NCBI RefSeq assembly: GCF_000092065.1
Contig: NC_009361.1
Span: 62,001-126,000 of the forward strand
Direction: 5' to 3'
From: Ostreococcus lucimarinus CCE9901
Taxonomy: Eukaryota; Chlorophyta; Mamiellophyceae; Mamiellales; Bathycoccaceae
DNA: 64,000 nt
Numbering within the stretch: position 1 is the stretch's first letter; every line of letters begins with the position of its first letter. The position numbers were made by a program, and so were the translations under genes. Under the pieces are notes generated by a model, which made no database searches, was not told where the DNA came from, and saw only the letters and a program-made list of their open reading frames with translations. Positions 8,803 through 17,998 of the stretch are shown here, piece by piece.

Positions 8803-9468
8803 TCACGCCGATTTGGCGGCGTACCACGCGGCGACTTCCGGAATGGCGTGAAACTTTTCGTAGTACGCGACGACGTCGGCGAAGGCGTCGAGACACTCTT
8901 TGGGCACGTGATCGATCCCGCCGCTGCGAAATCTGCGCAACAGCGGCACCAACGCGCAATCCGCGATCGTCACCCGGTCGCCGCAAAGAAACTTGCCGCC
9001 CGCGACGCGCTTGGAGATGAAGCCGCAGTATCGCGGAAGCTCTTCGCGGATCCAGCGCTCTCGCATCGCCTTCGTCGTCGCCGCGTGCGCGTCCGACCCT
9101 TTCTCGAGATTATACTTCTCGGGCGCCATGCCGACCGCCAAGTTCGGGTACCACGACTCGCGCATGTCCTCCACCAGCGACACCGCCTCGTCGATTTCGC
9201 TCGCGCGTTGTTCGTCGTACAATCCGGCTAACCGTCCGCAGTATCTCAAAATCGCATCCGATTGCGCCATCGCTTCGTCGTCGACGTACATCACGGGCAG
9301 TTGTCCGTACGGCGTCGTCGGTTTCACGCTCGGCCAGTCCTCGAACGCGACGCGGTCGTCTCGGAAGGGAATCTTCGCGATCGACAGCGTCAATCGAATC
9401 TTCTCCGCGGGGCCTTCGATGTTAAAGTATTGCAAGCGCAGCGCGGGCGCGGCGGCGGCGGCGGACAT
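8803..9468 (-). CDS. Glutathione S-transferase, sigma/mu-like
   Basis: 221 residues from the Met at 9468 (MSAAAAAPALRLQYFNIEG). The N-terminal thioredoxin-fold contains Tyr at the catalytic position (LQYFNIEGPAEKIRLTLS), the cis-Pro and substrate strand PYGQLPVMYVDDE, and QSDAILRYCGRL; the helical C-terminal domain has LCGDRVTIADCALVPLLRRF, the family N-capping box region. The length matches canonical cytosolic GSTs, so I prefer this start. The frame continues to a Met at 9615, which would add 49 Ser/Arg-rich residues without a convincing targeting signal. Detoxifies electrophiles or isomerises substrates with glutathione. Confidence 0.9.
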   Translation of the reverse strand: MSAAAAAPALRLQYFNIEGPAEKIRLTLSIAKIPFRDDRVAFEDWPSVKPTTPYGQLPVMYVDDEAMAQSDAILRYCGRLAGLYDEQRASEIDEAVSLVEDMRESWYPNLAVGMAPEKYNLEKGSDAHAATTKAMRERWIREELPRYCGFISKRVAGGKFLCGDRVTIADCALVPLLRRFRSGGIDHVPKECLDAFADVVAYYEKFHAIPEVAAWYAAKSA

Positions 9469-9691
9469 GTCGAAGCCGTCGTTTATTCGGTCGCTTCGTT
9501 CGCTCGGTTCGCGCGGATCGCGCGAAAGTGACGCGCGCGGGTGGACGCTGACGATGATGATTGATGATGACGAATCGCGTCGCGTCAACGCCGACACGCT
9601 TCGACACGCTTCCATGGTGAAACTAGTCGCGAAGGCGCGTTACAACAAAATAGAGCGTCGCGAAGGAGCGAGACTAGGACGCGCGGATCGA

Positions 9692-12600
9692 TCACACGAA
9701 CGCGTTGCTGGCGCTGAGGTGCTGGATCAAACCGAGGGCCAAATCGCGGTCGACGCCGCTTCGCTCGGCGACGGCGCGCTGCTCGGTGAAGGTGAGCGTC
9801 TCGAATTTGGAGAGTAAACCGCCGTCGAGGACGTCGAGGGGGGCGAGTAATTGCACATGCTTGCCTTCGAAGACTTTGGGGGTGCGAAACGTGCGCGGGT
9901 TGCAACCGATCGGTGAGCGCACCGTGGTGTTCAACTCGCGTTGAAGGGCGTGGAGCTTGGCGTACGTCGGCTCGTCGGTGGGCATGAAGATGCCCAAAGC
10001 GCCGTCGAGCGTGCCGAAGAAGACGGCGTGTCGATTGGTGCCTTTGGGGCGTTCTCCCGGCGCGGCTTTCGCGGTCGTACCTTCCACGTTAAAACGCACC
10101 ATGCGAGAGATGGGCGAACCGACGTGGTACGCCGAACGCACGAGGAGTTTCTGTCCTTTCCACGACTCGAGCGATTTTGGATCGTAGCCAAAGATGCGCG
10201 CGTTGCCGCTCATGTCGGACCCGAGCAAACTCAGAGTGGCGCCGTCGATCAAGAACTCTGTGCTCACGACGTCCATGCGATCGAAATCCTTGCTGAGCTG
10301 AATGATCGACTTCTCGAAGCCGTTCGCCTTCCAGCGGAAAAAGTGCAAGCCCTTCTCTAAATCGCCCACCAGGATGAAATTCTTCACGACGTTGATGCTC
10401 ACGGTGTGAATTGGGGTGTCGAAGAAAGCGACACTATTCAATTCGACGCCATCCCACGTGTGCACGGTGAGCTTGGTACCGACCGCAACAATCAGGTGAC
10501 CGTCGAGCGCCGATAACGCGGTGCACGCCATCTTCGCTTCGCGCACGCAGCACACTTGTCCTTTCCATCTGTACCCATCCATGGATTCGGCGTCGCGCTC
10601 CCACACCATTTGAAATAAAATGACGCGACCGCGACACGGCGTGTCTTCTCCTCCAGGCATCGCCGTACCGACGGCAAGAAGTGAAAGGAGTGCCCCAGTG
10701 TTAATGTCTCTCAATTGGACATTTCGAACGCACTGCACGTGCTCGCCCGGTTCGAGCGCGTGTTGCCACGCGCTATCGAGCGATCCAGGAACGAGGAGTC
10801 GCACCGAGTATTGTAACTCCATGTCATCGTTCGCTTTCGCGCGCTCGCGTCGCACTTTTGCCAAGGCGATACCGTGGACATTATCTTGCTCTATTTCCCG
10901 TTCGACCCAAGGCACAGGAGCTGATGTAACCAGTGCGTAGAGCTTGAAATCTGGCAGGTACGTAATCGTGTGCGGCGTACACTTGAGCGCCACCTTGCGC
11001 ACCGGCCACGCAGCTTCGTAGTGCATTTTACTAGGCATCTGACAAATGCGCACGCCACCCAACGCGGTGCCTAGAATGAAACCGTGCGGACAGTTGACGT
11101 TGTGGAATACCGTGAATGCGACGACCTCGCCTTCACCACGCGTCGGGAGAGCTAATACGCGAGACCTGCGAACGATGAGCCACAACGGGTTTGGGCCTGC
11201 GACAAAGATGCCTTGCACGCCTTGTCCTTCGCCGACGTTACCGATGCGCGTCAATCGCGCGCCCGCTAGGGAGTCTCTAAGCTGACCTGCGGCGCCTATG
11301 CCAGCGACATTCAAACCAGAACCTTCAACGTCGACGTTGACGCGAGAAAATCGCAACTCATTCTTTTCGAGCGGTTCGTCTTGTCCTTCGTACGTCGTCC
11401 CGGCGGGAACAATGAAACCCTTATACAAGAGCAACGTGCCATCGCCACGCACTGCGGTGAGCAAAGGGCGCTCGTGCGCATCTTGGAATGAATCGATGCG
11501 AATATCGACAATCTCAGGGACACTGGACTCAGCGTTGACGGGTGTTTGCGGACTCAATACGCGCATGCCCTCGGACAGCCCATCGGCGCACCAGATGCGC
11601 GTGCAGCTGGGCAACGAAAACAATTCCAGACTTCCACCCTCGCGCGTCAGCGCGACGATGGCCTCGCTGTTGTTGCACGCGCCGCTCTTCTTGTTCCCTT
11701 CCAAACCCGTAATGGTGCCATTCGTCGCAGCTCGATGAATCCATCCGCTCTTGCGTTCGCCCCCGCCCGCCGCGTCTGCGGCTTCAACAGAATCATCCAC
11801 CAGAGCGAACGCCGTTACTGAAGATGTTGGGATCGCCCCCGTTTCCATCAACGAAACACTCATCTGTTTTTCGTCTCCGGACAACAATCTTATCGAACCA
11901 TCCGATAGCCGAACGATGATGTAAGGATCTAAAATCTGTGCGGACGCGATCGCGGCTCCCTTCGGTGCGTCCATGTCCTGCAAACCGACGTCTTGTACCT
12001 TCACGCCTCCCTTTAACACGCGGATGCCCGTTCCCGTGACTTGGACCGAGCAGTAATGTCCGAAAATATTCGACGCCGCCAACGTGGCTTGATTCGTGAT
12101 GAACTCGAGCGAGGCGCTCACTTCTTGAAGCTCCTCGCCGGTTTCCATGATCATCGTCGACGACTTCATGCTCAGTAACAAATGATGATGGAAAGGTTCG
12201 CGTTCTTCTTTCGAACCTTCTTTGCGATAGTGCAACGTCCACAAACCTTGTAAATTGGGCAGCGTACCGGATTCGACTTCGGTGACGAGTTCAGGCTGGA
12301 CGCCACGAGTCAAAATTGCCAGCGCACCGTTCTTCCCTTGACCGCACGCGGTGATGAGCTCGGTGCGCTCGTTCTTGTTCGAACCCATGGGCGCGCTCGC
12401 GCCGACGGCGATATCCACCACAGGCGCGACGCCGAGCAAAGAGTCCTTGACCTTCAAATCGTAACCAGCAACCTTCAAGCCTGGGATGATGCCGGCCAAG
12501 CCTTCGCGCTTCTTCTCCGTTTGCACGGCGTCGGTCTGCACAGTCTCCGTTTTCGTCGTGCCGTAGAGCAACGCCTCGAGCTCGTCATCGTCATCTTCGG

Positions 12601-14035
12601 GACTCGGCGTCGACGGCGCTGGTGGCGGCGCCTCGGCGGTTTTGGCGCGTTTGCGATTCGCCGCGCCGCCCGATTTAGAGCGCTTACCCTTCGACTTCTC
12701 CGTCGCCTCATCCTCGCTCTCGTCTTCGGCGTCGGGAAGCATGAGAGGTGCCGTCGGTTCTTCTTTAGGCGTGAACTTCACCAAAAGCGAGTCACCAATG
12801 CGACTTCCTAGGAACAACAAATCTCTCGACAGCAGACACATGCCCGAAGAGAGCACAGCGCCGCCGGCGCGCTGAAGCATCATGCGACGTAAACTACGGC
12901 CATCGGTGTGAAGAGCTAAGAGCAACAACGCACCGGTTTTTGTTGTCACCAAGACGCGATCTTCCGACACAACAGACGCCTGAGCGCCATCTAACGTGAT
13001 CTCTAATCCGCAATCGACGGCGCGCGCCGCGCACGCCGGCGGCGGGTTCGCCATGGCGTTCTCCCCCATTCCCGCCGCGCGCGCGGCGACTTCGGCGTCG
13101 TTCCCTTCTTGCGGCCCACCGTGACCGAAAGTATTCAACCCGAGCACGGACGAGCTCTCTTGGGATTCGTGCAGCAAAAAGTCTTGCGAAAACACCAACG
13201 CGCCGCCGAGCGGCGGCAAGAGCGCCGTCAACTTGTACGAGCTCGACGGCAAGTTCTGCCGACGCCAAATCACCGTCCCCTTTTGCTTGTCAACGTCCAC
13301 GCTCAGCGCCACGATCTCACACGTATCTTTGCTCAGGTTATACCGCCCAGCCCACGTCGGCGTCTTTTCGTACAAAACCGCCAGCGCCGGCTCGCCGTAT
13401 CCGTGCAAAAAACACGCGTCGCGAATCAATCGCACCCCCGGCAGGTGCAGCGGGAACGACTCGCGCACGCTCGCCGCGGGTCCTCGCACGCGTCCCTCGT
13501 CGTCGTTCGCCACCAGCCCCAACCCCCCGTCCACGCTCGGCAGCACTCGCACCTTGCCCGCGACGCCGTCCTCCCGCAGCACCACCGCCGCGCACCGACC
13601 CTCGGGATCGCTCACCACCAGCGGCGCCTCTCTCGACATCCGCAGCGTCGTTCCCAGTGGATTACACCCCAGCGCACTCTCGAACGAGTGCATCGACGAG
13701 CAGCACACGTCCCCGGTCGCCGCGTCGTACTCCACCACGCTCAGCTTTCGCTCGCGAATCGCGATCAACAGCGCGTCTCGCTGATTCCTCGGCGCCCCGA
13801 ACCGTCGTCTCAGGACGCTCATCGACCCTATCGCGCCCTGCGCGTCGAACTCGGCGCACACGTCGAGCGATTCTTCGTCACCGCGCCGATTGACGGCGTA
13901 CACGGTGATGCGATTCGCGCTCGCGACGATCAGATTCGGGTCCCCGCCGTCGCCCACGGGGCGCGTGAAGTACGCCGTCACCGCGTGGTCGACGCCCGTG
14001 GGCGGGTGCACCTCGCGGTGCACCGCGTGCGACAT
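9692..14035 (-). CDS. CPSF160: Cleavage and polyadenylation specificity factor subunit 1 (CPSF160)
   Basis: 1447 residues from MSHAVHREVHPPTGVDHAVT at 14035, close to the ~1440 of animal and plant CPSF160. The protein is a single long chain of beta-propeller repeats with an acidic/basic insertion (~residues 450-500, DEDDDDELEALLYG region preceded by a Lys/Arg nuclear-localisation stretch). The C-terminus VLDGGLLSKFETLTFTEQRA and the GCNPRTFRTPKVFEG part match the CPSF160 C-terminal helical domain. It is the scaffold of the mRNA 3'-end processing complex and binds WDR33/CPSF30. No intron in over 4.3 kb. The frame remains open upstream in GC-rich sequence, which I regard as non-coding because the transporter gene lies there on the other strand. 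Confidence 0.93.
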   Translation of the reverse strand: MSHAVHREVHPPTGVDHAVTAYFTRPVGDGGDPNLIVASANRITVYAVNRRGDEESLDVCAEFDAQGAIGSMSVLRRRFGAPRNQRDALLIAIRERKLSVVEYDAATGDVCCSSMHSFESALGCNPLGTTLRMSREAPLVVSDPEGRCAAVVLREDGVAGKVRVLPSVDGGLGLVANDDEGRVRGPAASVRESFPLHLPGVRLIRDACFLHGYGEPALAVLYEKTPTWAGRYNLSKDTCEIVALSVDVDKQKGTVIWRRQNLPSSSYKLTALLPPLGGALVFSQDFLLHESQESSSVLGLNTFGHGGPQEGNDAEVAARAAGMGENAMANPPPACAARAVDCGLEITLDGAQASVVSEDRVLVTTKTGALLLLALHTDGRSLRRMMLQRAGGAVLSSGMCLLSRDLLFLGSRIGDSLLVKFTPKEEPTAPLMLPDAEDESEDEATEKSKGKRSKSGGAANRKRAKTAEAPPPAPSTPSPEDDDDELEALLYGTTKTETVQTDAVQTEKKREGLAGIIPGLKVAGYDLKVKDSLLGVAPVVDIAVGASAPMGSNKNERTELITACGQGKNGALAILTRGVQPELVTEVESGTLPNLQGLWTLHYRKEGSKEEREPFHHHLLLSMKSSTMIMETGEELQEVSASLEFITNQATLAASNIFGHYCSVQVTGTGIRVLKGGVKVQDVGLQDMDAPKGAAIASAQILDPYIIVRLSDGSIRLLSGDEKQMSVSLMETGAIPTSSVTAFALVDDSVEAADAAGGGERKSGWIHRAATNGTITGLEGNKKSGACNNSEAIVALTREGGSLELFSLPSCTRIWCADGLSEGMRVLSPQTPVNAESSVPEIVDIRIDSFQDAHERPLLTAVRGDGTLLLYKGFIVPAGTTYEGQDEPLEKNELRFSRVNVDVEGSGLNVAGIGAAGQLRDSLAGARLTRIGNVGEGQGVQGIFVAGPNPLWLIVRRSRVLALPTRGEGEVVAFTVFHNVNCPHGFILGTALGGVRICQMPSKMHYEAAWPVRKVALKCTPHTITYLPDFKLYALVTSAPVPWVEREIEQDNVHGIALAKVRRERAKANDDMELQYSVRLLVPGSLDSAWQHALEPGEHVQCVRNVQLRDINTGALLSLLAVGTAMPGGEDTPCRGRVILFQMVWERDAESMDGYRWKGQVCCVREAKMACTALSALDGHLIVAVGTKLTVHTWDGVELNSVAFFDTPIHTVSINVVKNFILVGDLEKGLHFFRWKANGFEKSIIQLSKDFDRMDVVSTEFLIDGATLSLLGSDMSGNARIFGYDPKSLESWKGQKLLVRSAYHVGSPISRMVRFNVEGTTAKAAPGERPKGTNRHAVFFGTLDGALGIFMPTDEPTYAKLHALQRELNTTVRSPIGCNPRTFRTPKVFEGKHVQLLAPLDVLDGGLLSKFETLTFTEQRAVAERSGVDRDLALGLIQHLSASNAFV

Positions 14036-14137
14036 CGCGGCGCCGCGCGCGTCGAGGGCGGCGCGAAATGCAGGTCGAATGCGATCGAAGGCGCGCGTCG
14101 CTCGACATCGCGACGCCGCCGACGCGCCGGCGCGTCG

Positions 14138-15769
14138 ATGCGGACGGCGACGCGGACGACGACGACGACGACGGCGACGGCGACGCGCGCGCGACGCGGG
14201 ACGCGCGCGACGACGACGACGCGCGCGGACGCGCGCGGTCGACGGACGACGCGCGCGCGCGGGACGTTCGAGGACGACGACGCGGGCGCGCGGACGACGC
14301 GCGCGCGCGGCGACGGGCGCGCGGGAGAAACGCGGGCGCGGGACGACGCCATGGGCGGCGCGCGGCGAGGCGCGGGCGCGGAGGACGGGACGACGGCGGC
14401 GGCGGCGACGGCGAGCGCGGCGCGAGACGACGCGGGTCGGAGGAAGACGAAGGAACGGCGCGTGCTGTTCGGGGTGCCGATGTCGCCGGAGGTGTACGCG
14501 ATCGCGTTGGTGTATTTCGTGCAGGGCGTGATCGGGCTGTCGCGGTTGGCGAAGGATTTTTATCTCAAGGATGAGCTGCGCTTGGGGCCGAGCGAGACGG
14601 CGATGATTTTGTCGATTTCGCAAGCGCCGTGGTTGATCAAGCCGCTGTGGGGGTTTCTGAGCGATTCAGTGCCGCTTTTTGGCTATCGGAGAAAGTCGTA
14701 CTTGATGGCGTGCGGCGCGGTGGGGTGTTTGGGTTGGGCATCCATGGCGACGTGGGTGGACGCGCCGGAGACGGCGCTCGTGGCGTTCACGCTCGGGTCG
14801 CTGAGCATCGCGTTTAGCGATGTTTTGATCGATAGTATCGTCGTCGCAAAGGCGAGAGGTGAAGAACAAGGGGTGTCGGGATCGTTGCAATCGCTTTGCT
14901 GGGGGTTCGTCGCCATCGGGAGCATCGTGAGTTCGTATTTTAGCGGGAGTTTGATTGAATCGTACGGCACGAGATTCGTCTTCGGCGCCACCGCGGTGTT
15001 TCCGCTCATGATCGCCGGAGCGTCGACGTTGGTGCAAGAGAAGCCGATCGTCGAGACCGCGCAGGTGTCGAGCGAGGGCGTGTTGAGTGATTTCAAGGCG
15101 ATGTCGGGGAAATTGTTCCAAGTCGCCAAGCGGCGAGACATTTGGGCGCCGGCGTTCTTCGTGTTCTTGTGGCAAGCGACGCCGAGCGCTGGGACGGCGA
15201 TGTTTTATTTCAACACGAATGAGCTCGGATTTTCGCCAGAGTTCTTAGGCCGCGTGGCCCTCGTGCGCGCGTTTTGCGCGCTCGGCGGCGTGGCGTTGTA
15301 CAACGGTTACCTCAAGCGCGTACCGCTCAAAAAGATGTTTTTGTGGACCTCCATCTTGGGCACCGCGCTCGGCTCCACTCAACTTTTACTCGTGAGTCGC
15401 ATGAATTTAGAGTTAGGGATTAGCGATAAAGTGTTCGCGCTCACCGACACCGCGGTGTTGACGGTTTTGGGCGAAGTGAGCTTCCTGCCGGTGCTCGTCT
15501 TGGCGGCGAAAATTTGCCCGGAGGGCGTAGAGGCGACGTTCTTCGCGGCGCTCATGTCTCTCTTCAACGCCGGCGGCGTGACGAGCGAGTTTCTGGGCGC
15601 TGGGTTGACCAAATCGCTCGGTGTTACCGCGGACAACTTCGACAACCTCTTTTTGCTGTTGTCCATTTGTCTCGTCACCGGTTTACTCCCGCTCGCAGCC
15701 ATCAACCTCATAGACGAAGTCAAGGACGACGACGCGGACGACGTCGAGTCGGCGCAAAAGAACGCGTGA
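14138..15769 (+). CDS. Folate-biopterin transporter (BT1/FBT family), probably plastid envelope
   Basis: 543 residues if translation starts at 14138, 472 if at the Met at 14351. Residues between the two Mets are Arg/Thr/Ala-rich like a plastid transit peptide, so I give the longer form but cannot decide. The core has about 12 membrane segments with BT1-family signatures: GLSRLAKDFYLKDELRLGPS, APWLIKPLWGFLSDSVPLFG, RRKSYLMACG, FSDVLIDSIVVAKARGE and SLQSLCWGFVAIGSI. These proteins carry folates or pterins; the plant and cyanobacterial relatives sit in the chloroplast envelope or inner membrane. Divergent from CPSF160, with about 100 bp between the upstream start choices. Confidence 0.9.
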   Translation: MRTATRTTTTTTATATRARRGTRATTTTRADARGRRTTRARGTFEDDDAGARTTRARGDGRAGETRARDDAMGGARRGAGAEDGTTAAAATASAARDDAGRRKTKERRVLFGVPMSPEVYAIALVYFVQGVIGLSRLAKDFYLKDELRLGPSETAMILSISQAPWLIKPLWGFLSDSVPLFGYRRKSYLMACGAVGCLGWASMATWVDAPETALVAFTLGSLSIAFSDVLIDSIVVAKARGEEQGVSGSLQSLCWGFVAIGSIVSSYFSGSLIESYGTRFVFGATAVFPLMIAGASTLVQEKPIVETAQVSSEGVLSDFKAMSGKLFQVAKRRDIWAPAFFVFLWQATPSAGTAMFYFNTNELGFSPEFLGRVALVRAFCALGGVALYNGYLKRVPLKKMFLWTSILGTALGSTQLLLVSRMNLELGISDKVFALTDTAVLTVLGEVSFLPVLVLAAKICPEGVEATFFAALMSLFNAGGVTSEFLGAGLTKSLGVTADNFDNLFLLLSICLVTGLLPLAAINLIDEVKDDDADDVESAQKNA

Positions 15770-15865
15770 GTTAGTTTAAGAGCGCGACGTAGACGTAGAA
15801 ATTATTACATTATTTACTACAGACTCGTGTAACCGCCATTCGCGCGCAACCTCGCCTCGAACTTG

Positions 15866-15927
15866 GTCGCACCGCGGAGTCGAACCGCGAGACGAGCGCC
15901 CTTCGGCGCCGCCGACCCTCTTGCGAC
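15866..15927 (-). ncRNA. tRNA-like structured element with perfect B box
   Basis: Read on the minus strand, the interval has a 6-bp acceptor-like pairing between its two ends (GTCGCA with TGCGAC). Inside are a perfect T-arm (stem CGCGG/CCGCG, 7-nt loop TTCGACT, containing the B-box consensus GGTTCGANTCC) and a separate hairpin GCGCC-GAAG-GGCGC. At 62 nt it lacks room for both D and anticodon arms, so it is not an ordinary tRNA. About 25-35 bases upstream (minus strand, near 15973) is a TATATATTTT element, as found before Pol III genes in plants. A degenerate tRNA, a permuted tRNA half or an unrelated Pol III RNA are all possible. Confidence 0.35.
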
Positions 15928-16914
15928 GGGACCCTCCGGCTCGCCTTCTGAGGCGGCCTTCACAGGGAAAATATATACGGGTGATCTAAGGAAGTAGAAA
16001 ACTAACCAATAATTGCCGCCGTGCAGTGCGGTTCGTTCGTTCGTTTTGTTTGCCTATGTTCTGAAAAACGTTGGAGGACAAATTTTGATCTACCGCAGGA
16101 TACCGTGTTTTGTTTTGCGTGAGGCTGAAAGATGGTCGAAACATGCATGTTGTGATCTGGAGGATCGAGCGCGTAAACGAGTAAACAAAAGAGGTTCACG
16201 TAAACCTGATCAAGAGCGCCCATAATAAATGCTATCGAAGCAAGCATATCAACATGATGGATGACTGCGGAGAATAAATCCAAGCGAAGCGCGCGAAGCG
16301 CGTGAATGATAAAGAACAAACAGACAAACTTTTTCTCGCACTATCGGCGAAGGAGGATCCAAAATAACGCATCGGCGATCTACGAATGAAACGACGCGAC
16401 GCTTGAAAACACTCAAAAAGCAAACCTCGTCCAAAGCGCGACGAAACGTGCGAAAAACGCGCGCGCGTCCGCGTTCGCGGTGACATTCTTTCTGCGCGTC
16501 GCGATCAAACGTACCGCCCGAGGGCGAACAACGGTAAACGGTAAACATAGAGTGCGCGTACGCTATCTTCGTCGCGGAAATCGCGCGCCGCGCGCCTGCG
16601 TTCGCGTGCGTGCACGAGTTTTTTTTTTTTTCGCCCTAACGAATGAATGAATGCGTGCGTGATCGATTCACGCGAGATCTCCCGCCGTCCCGCTCGCGCG
16701 CGCCTTTCCCTGCCCCCCGCGCGAGCGCTCGAGCGCCGCCTCGCCCTCGCGCGCGCTCGGAGCGTCGACGCGCGCGCGACGCATCGCGCGCGCGTCGAGC
16801 TGCCGCGCCGATCCCTTCGCCCGCGGGGTGCCCTCGGGGTCGCGCATATTCGGACATTCGGACGATTTACGACGCACGCCGCGCTCCCGCGATGGCGTCG
16901 AAGACGTCCGCAGT
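15928..16914. other. Intergenic region, AT-richer, no protein gene seen
   Basis: About 1 kb between the tRNA-like element and the SDR gene. Bases ~15960-16420 are clearly poorer in G+C than the rest of the window and contain only short, unconvincing frames on both strands. Bases 16440-16900 return to CG-rich sequence and probably include the SDR promoter and 5' UTR. A 13-base T run sits at 16619-16631. I looked for U1, U2, U4, U5, U6, SRP and telomerase-template motifs and found none. Confidence 0.5.
16619..16631 (+). terminator. Run of 13 T, possible Pol III terminator
   Basis: Longest homopolymer noticed in the window, in otherwise CG-rich intergenic sequence. A T run of this kind ends RNA polymerase III transcripts on the plus strand, but I found no A/B boxes directly upstream, so it may be only a slippage tract in the SDR 5' flank. 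Confidence 0.2.
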
Positions 16915-17763
16915 ATGGCGCGCACCGCCGCGCGCGTCCTCGCGTCGCCGACGCCGTCGCCGCGCCGCGCGCGCGCGCCGCGCGGTGCGACGCGCGCCGC
17001 GATGTCGTCCTCGACGTCGTACGTCCCGCGGGGCCCGATCGAGCGCGCGCGCGTCGCCGTCACGGGCGCCAATCGCGGGATCGGGCTCGAGCTCTGTAAA
17101 GCGCTGCTCGCGCGCGAAAACGTCGTCGAGGCGGGGTGTCGACGCGCGAGCGACGCACTGCGCGCGCTCGAGCGCTCGAGCGATGGACGGTTGATCGTCA
17201 GCGAGGGCGTGGACGTCGGCGACGACGCGGCGATCGACGCGTGGGCGAGGGCGATGACGACGCGGGGACGACGACTGGACGTCGTCGTCAACAACGCGGG
17301 CGTCGTCGGAACGAACGGGTACGACGCGTGGGATTTAGAGACGACGACGGCGGAGGAGATGATGTACGTGTTTAAAATTAATTGCGTCGGGCCCACGCTC
17401 GTGGTTCGAGCGCTGCTGAGACACGGATTGATCGGCGCGGACGCGAACGCGCCGTCGCTCGTGGGCAACGTGACGTCCAAAGTCGGAAGCGTCGAGGACA
17501 ACGGATCGGGTCGAGGATACAGCTATCGCGCGTCGAAATCGGCGTTGAACATCGTCACGAAATCTATGTCCATCGATTTAGCGAGCCGAGGCGTGCATTT
17601 CGCGCTTTTACACCCCGGCTGGGTGAAAACGGACATGACGGAGAGCAGAGGCCTCATCGACGCCGAAGAGTCGGCGCGCGGTCTCATCCGCGTTTTGCAG
17701 GGCGAATTCGGCGATTGCGAGCGGTTTTGGTTCGATTACAAGGGCGACAAGATTCCTTGGTAG
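16915..17763 (+). CDS. Short-chain dehydrogenase/reductase with transit peptide
   Basis: 282 residues from Met at 16915 (MARTAARVLASPTPSPRRAR...), which gives a compact Arg/Ser/Ala-rich plastid transit peptide of ~30 residues; an in-frame Met at 16828 is less likely. The Rossmann core shows VAVTGANRGIGLELCKALL (TGxxxGIG), LDVVVNNAGVVG (NNAG), the catalytic Ser strand GNVTSKVGSVEDN and YRASKSALN (YxxxK), then HPGWVKTDM. It is a classical NAD(P)-dependent SDR of the C-factor/carbonyl-reductase-like type; the substrate is unknown. The bZIP gene follows on the same strand after 235 bp. Confidence 0.88.
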   Translation: MARTAARVLASPTPSPRRARAPRGATRAAMSSSTSYVPRGPIERARVAVTGANRGIGLELCKALLARENVVEAGCRRASDALRALERSSDGRLIVSEGVDVGDDAAIDAWARAMTTRGRRLDVVVNNAGVVGTNGYDAWDLETTTAEEMMYVFKINCVGPTLVVRALLRHGLIGADANAPSLVGNVTSKVGSVEDNGSGRGYSYRASKSALNIVTKSMSIDLASRGVHFALLHPGWVKTDMTESRGLIDAEESARGLIRVLQGEFGDCERFWFDYKGDKIPW

Positions 17764-17998
17764 CGCATTTCGTGTCATCGACGCACGCGTAGACTCCGAA
17801 CGCGCCCCTTTCGCCCGCCCGAAACGCCCAAAGCGCCCCGCTCGACATCCACGTGGAAAGCGTCTTATCCGCGTCACCGCCGCGAAATTCGGTGGTCGAT
17901 CGCGTTCGTCACACGCGCGCGCGTCGAGCACGCGCGATTCGCGCCGCGAGCGGCGCGCTCGGCGAAAGAAATTTTTGCGCGTCGAATCGTCGTCCGTC

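Noticed and set aside
13109-14137. Upstream in-frame extension of the folate/biopterin transporter
   Set aside because: Antisense to the CPSF160 N-terminus; Arg/His/Gln-rich without domains.
15780-16000. Canonical tRNA gene
   Set aside because: T-arm and B box are perfect, but D and anticodon arms cannot be formed in the available length; recorded instead as a tRNA-like element.
16013-16225. Short frames in the AT-richer intergenic block
   Set aside because: Around 70-100 codons, no recognisable motif, no start-context or neighbour support.
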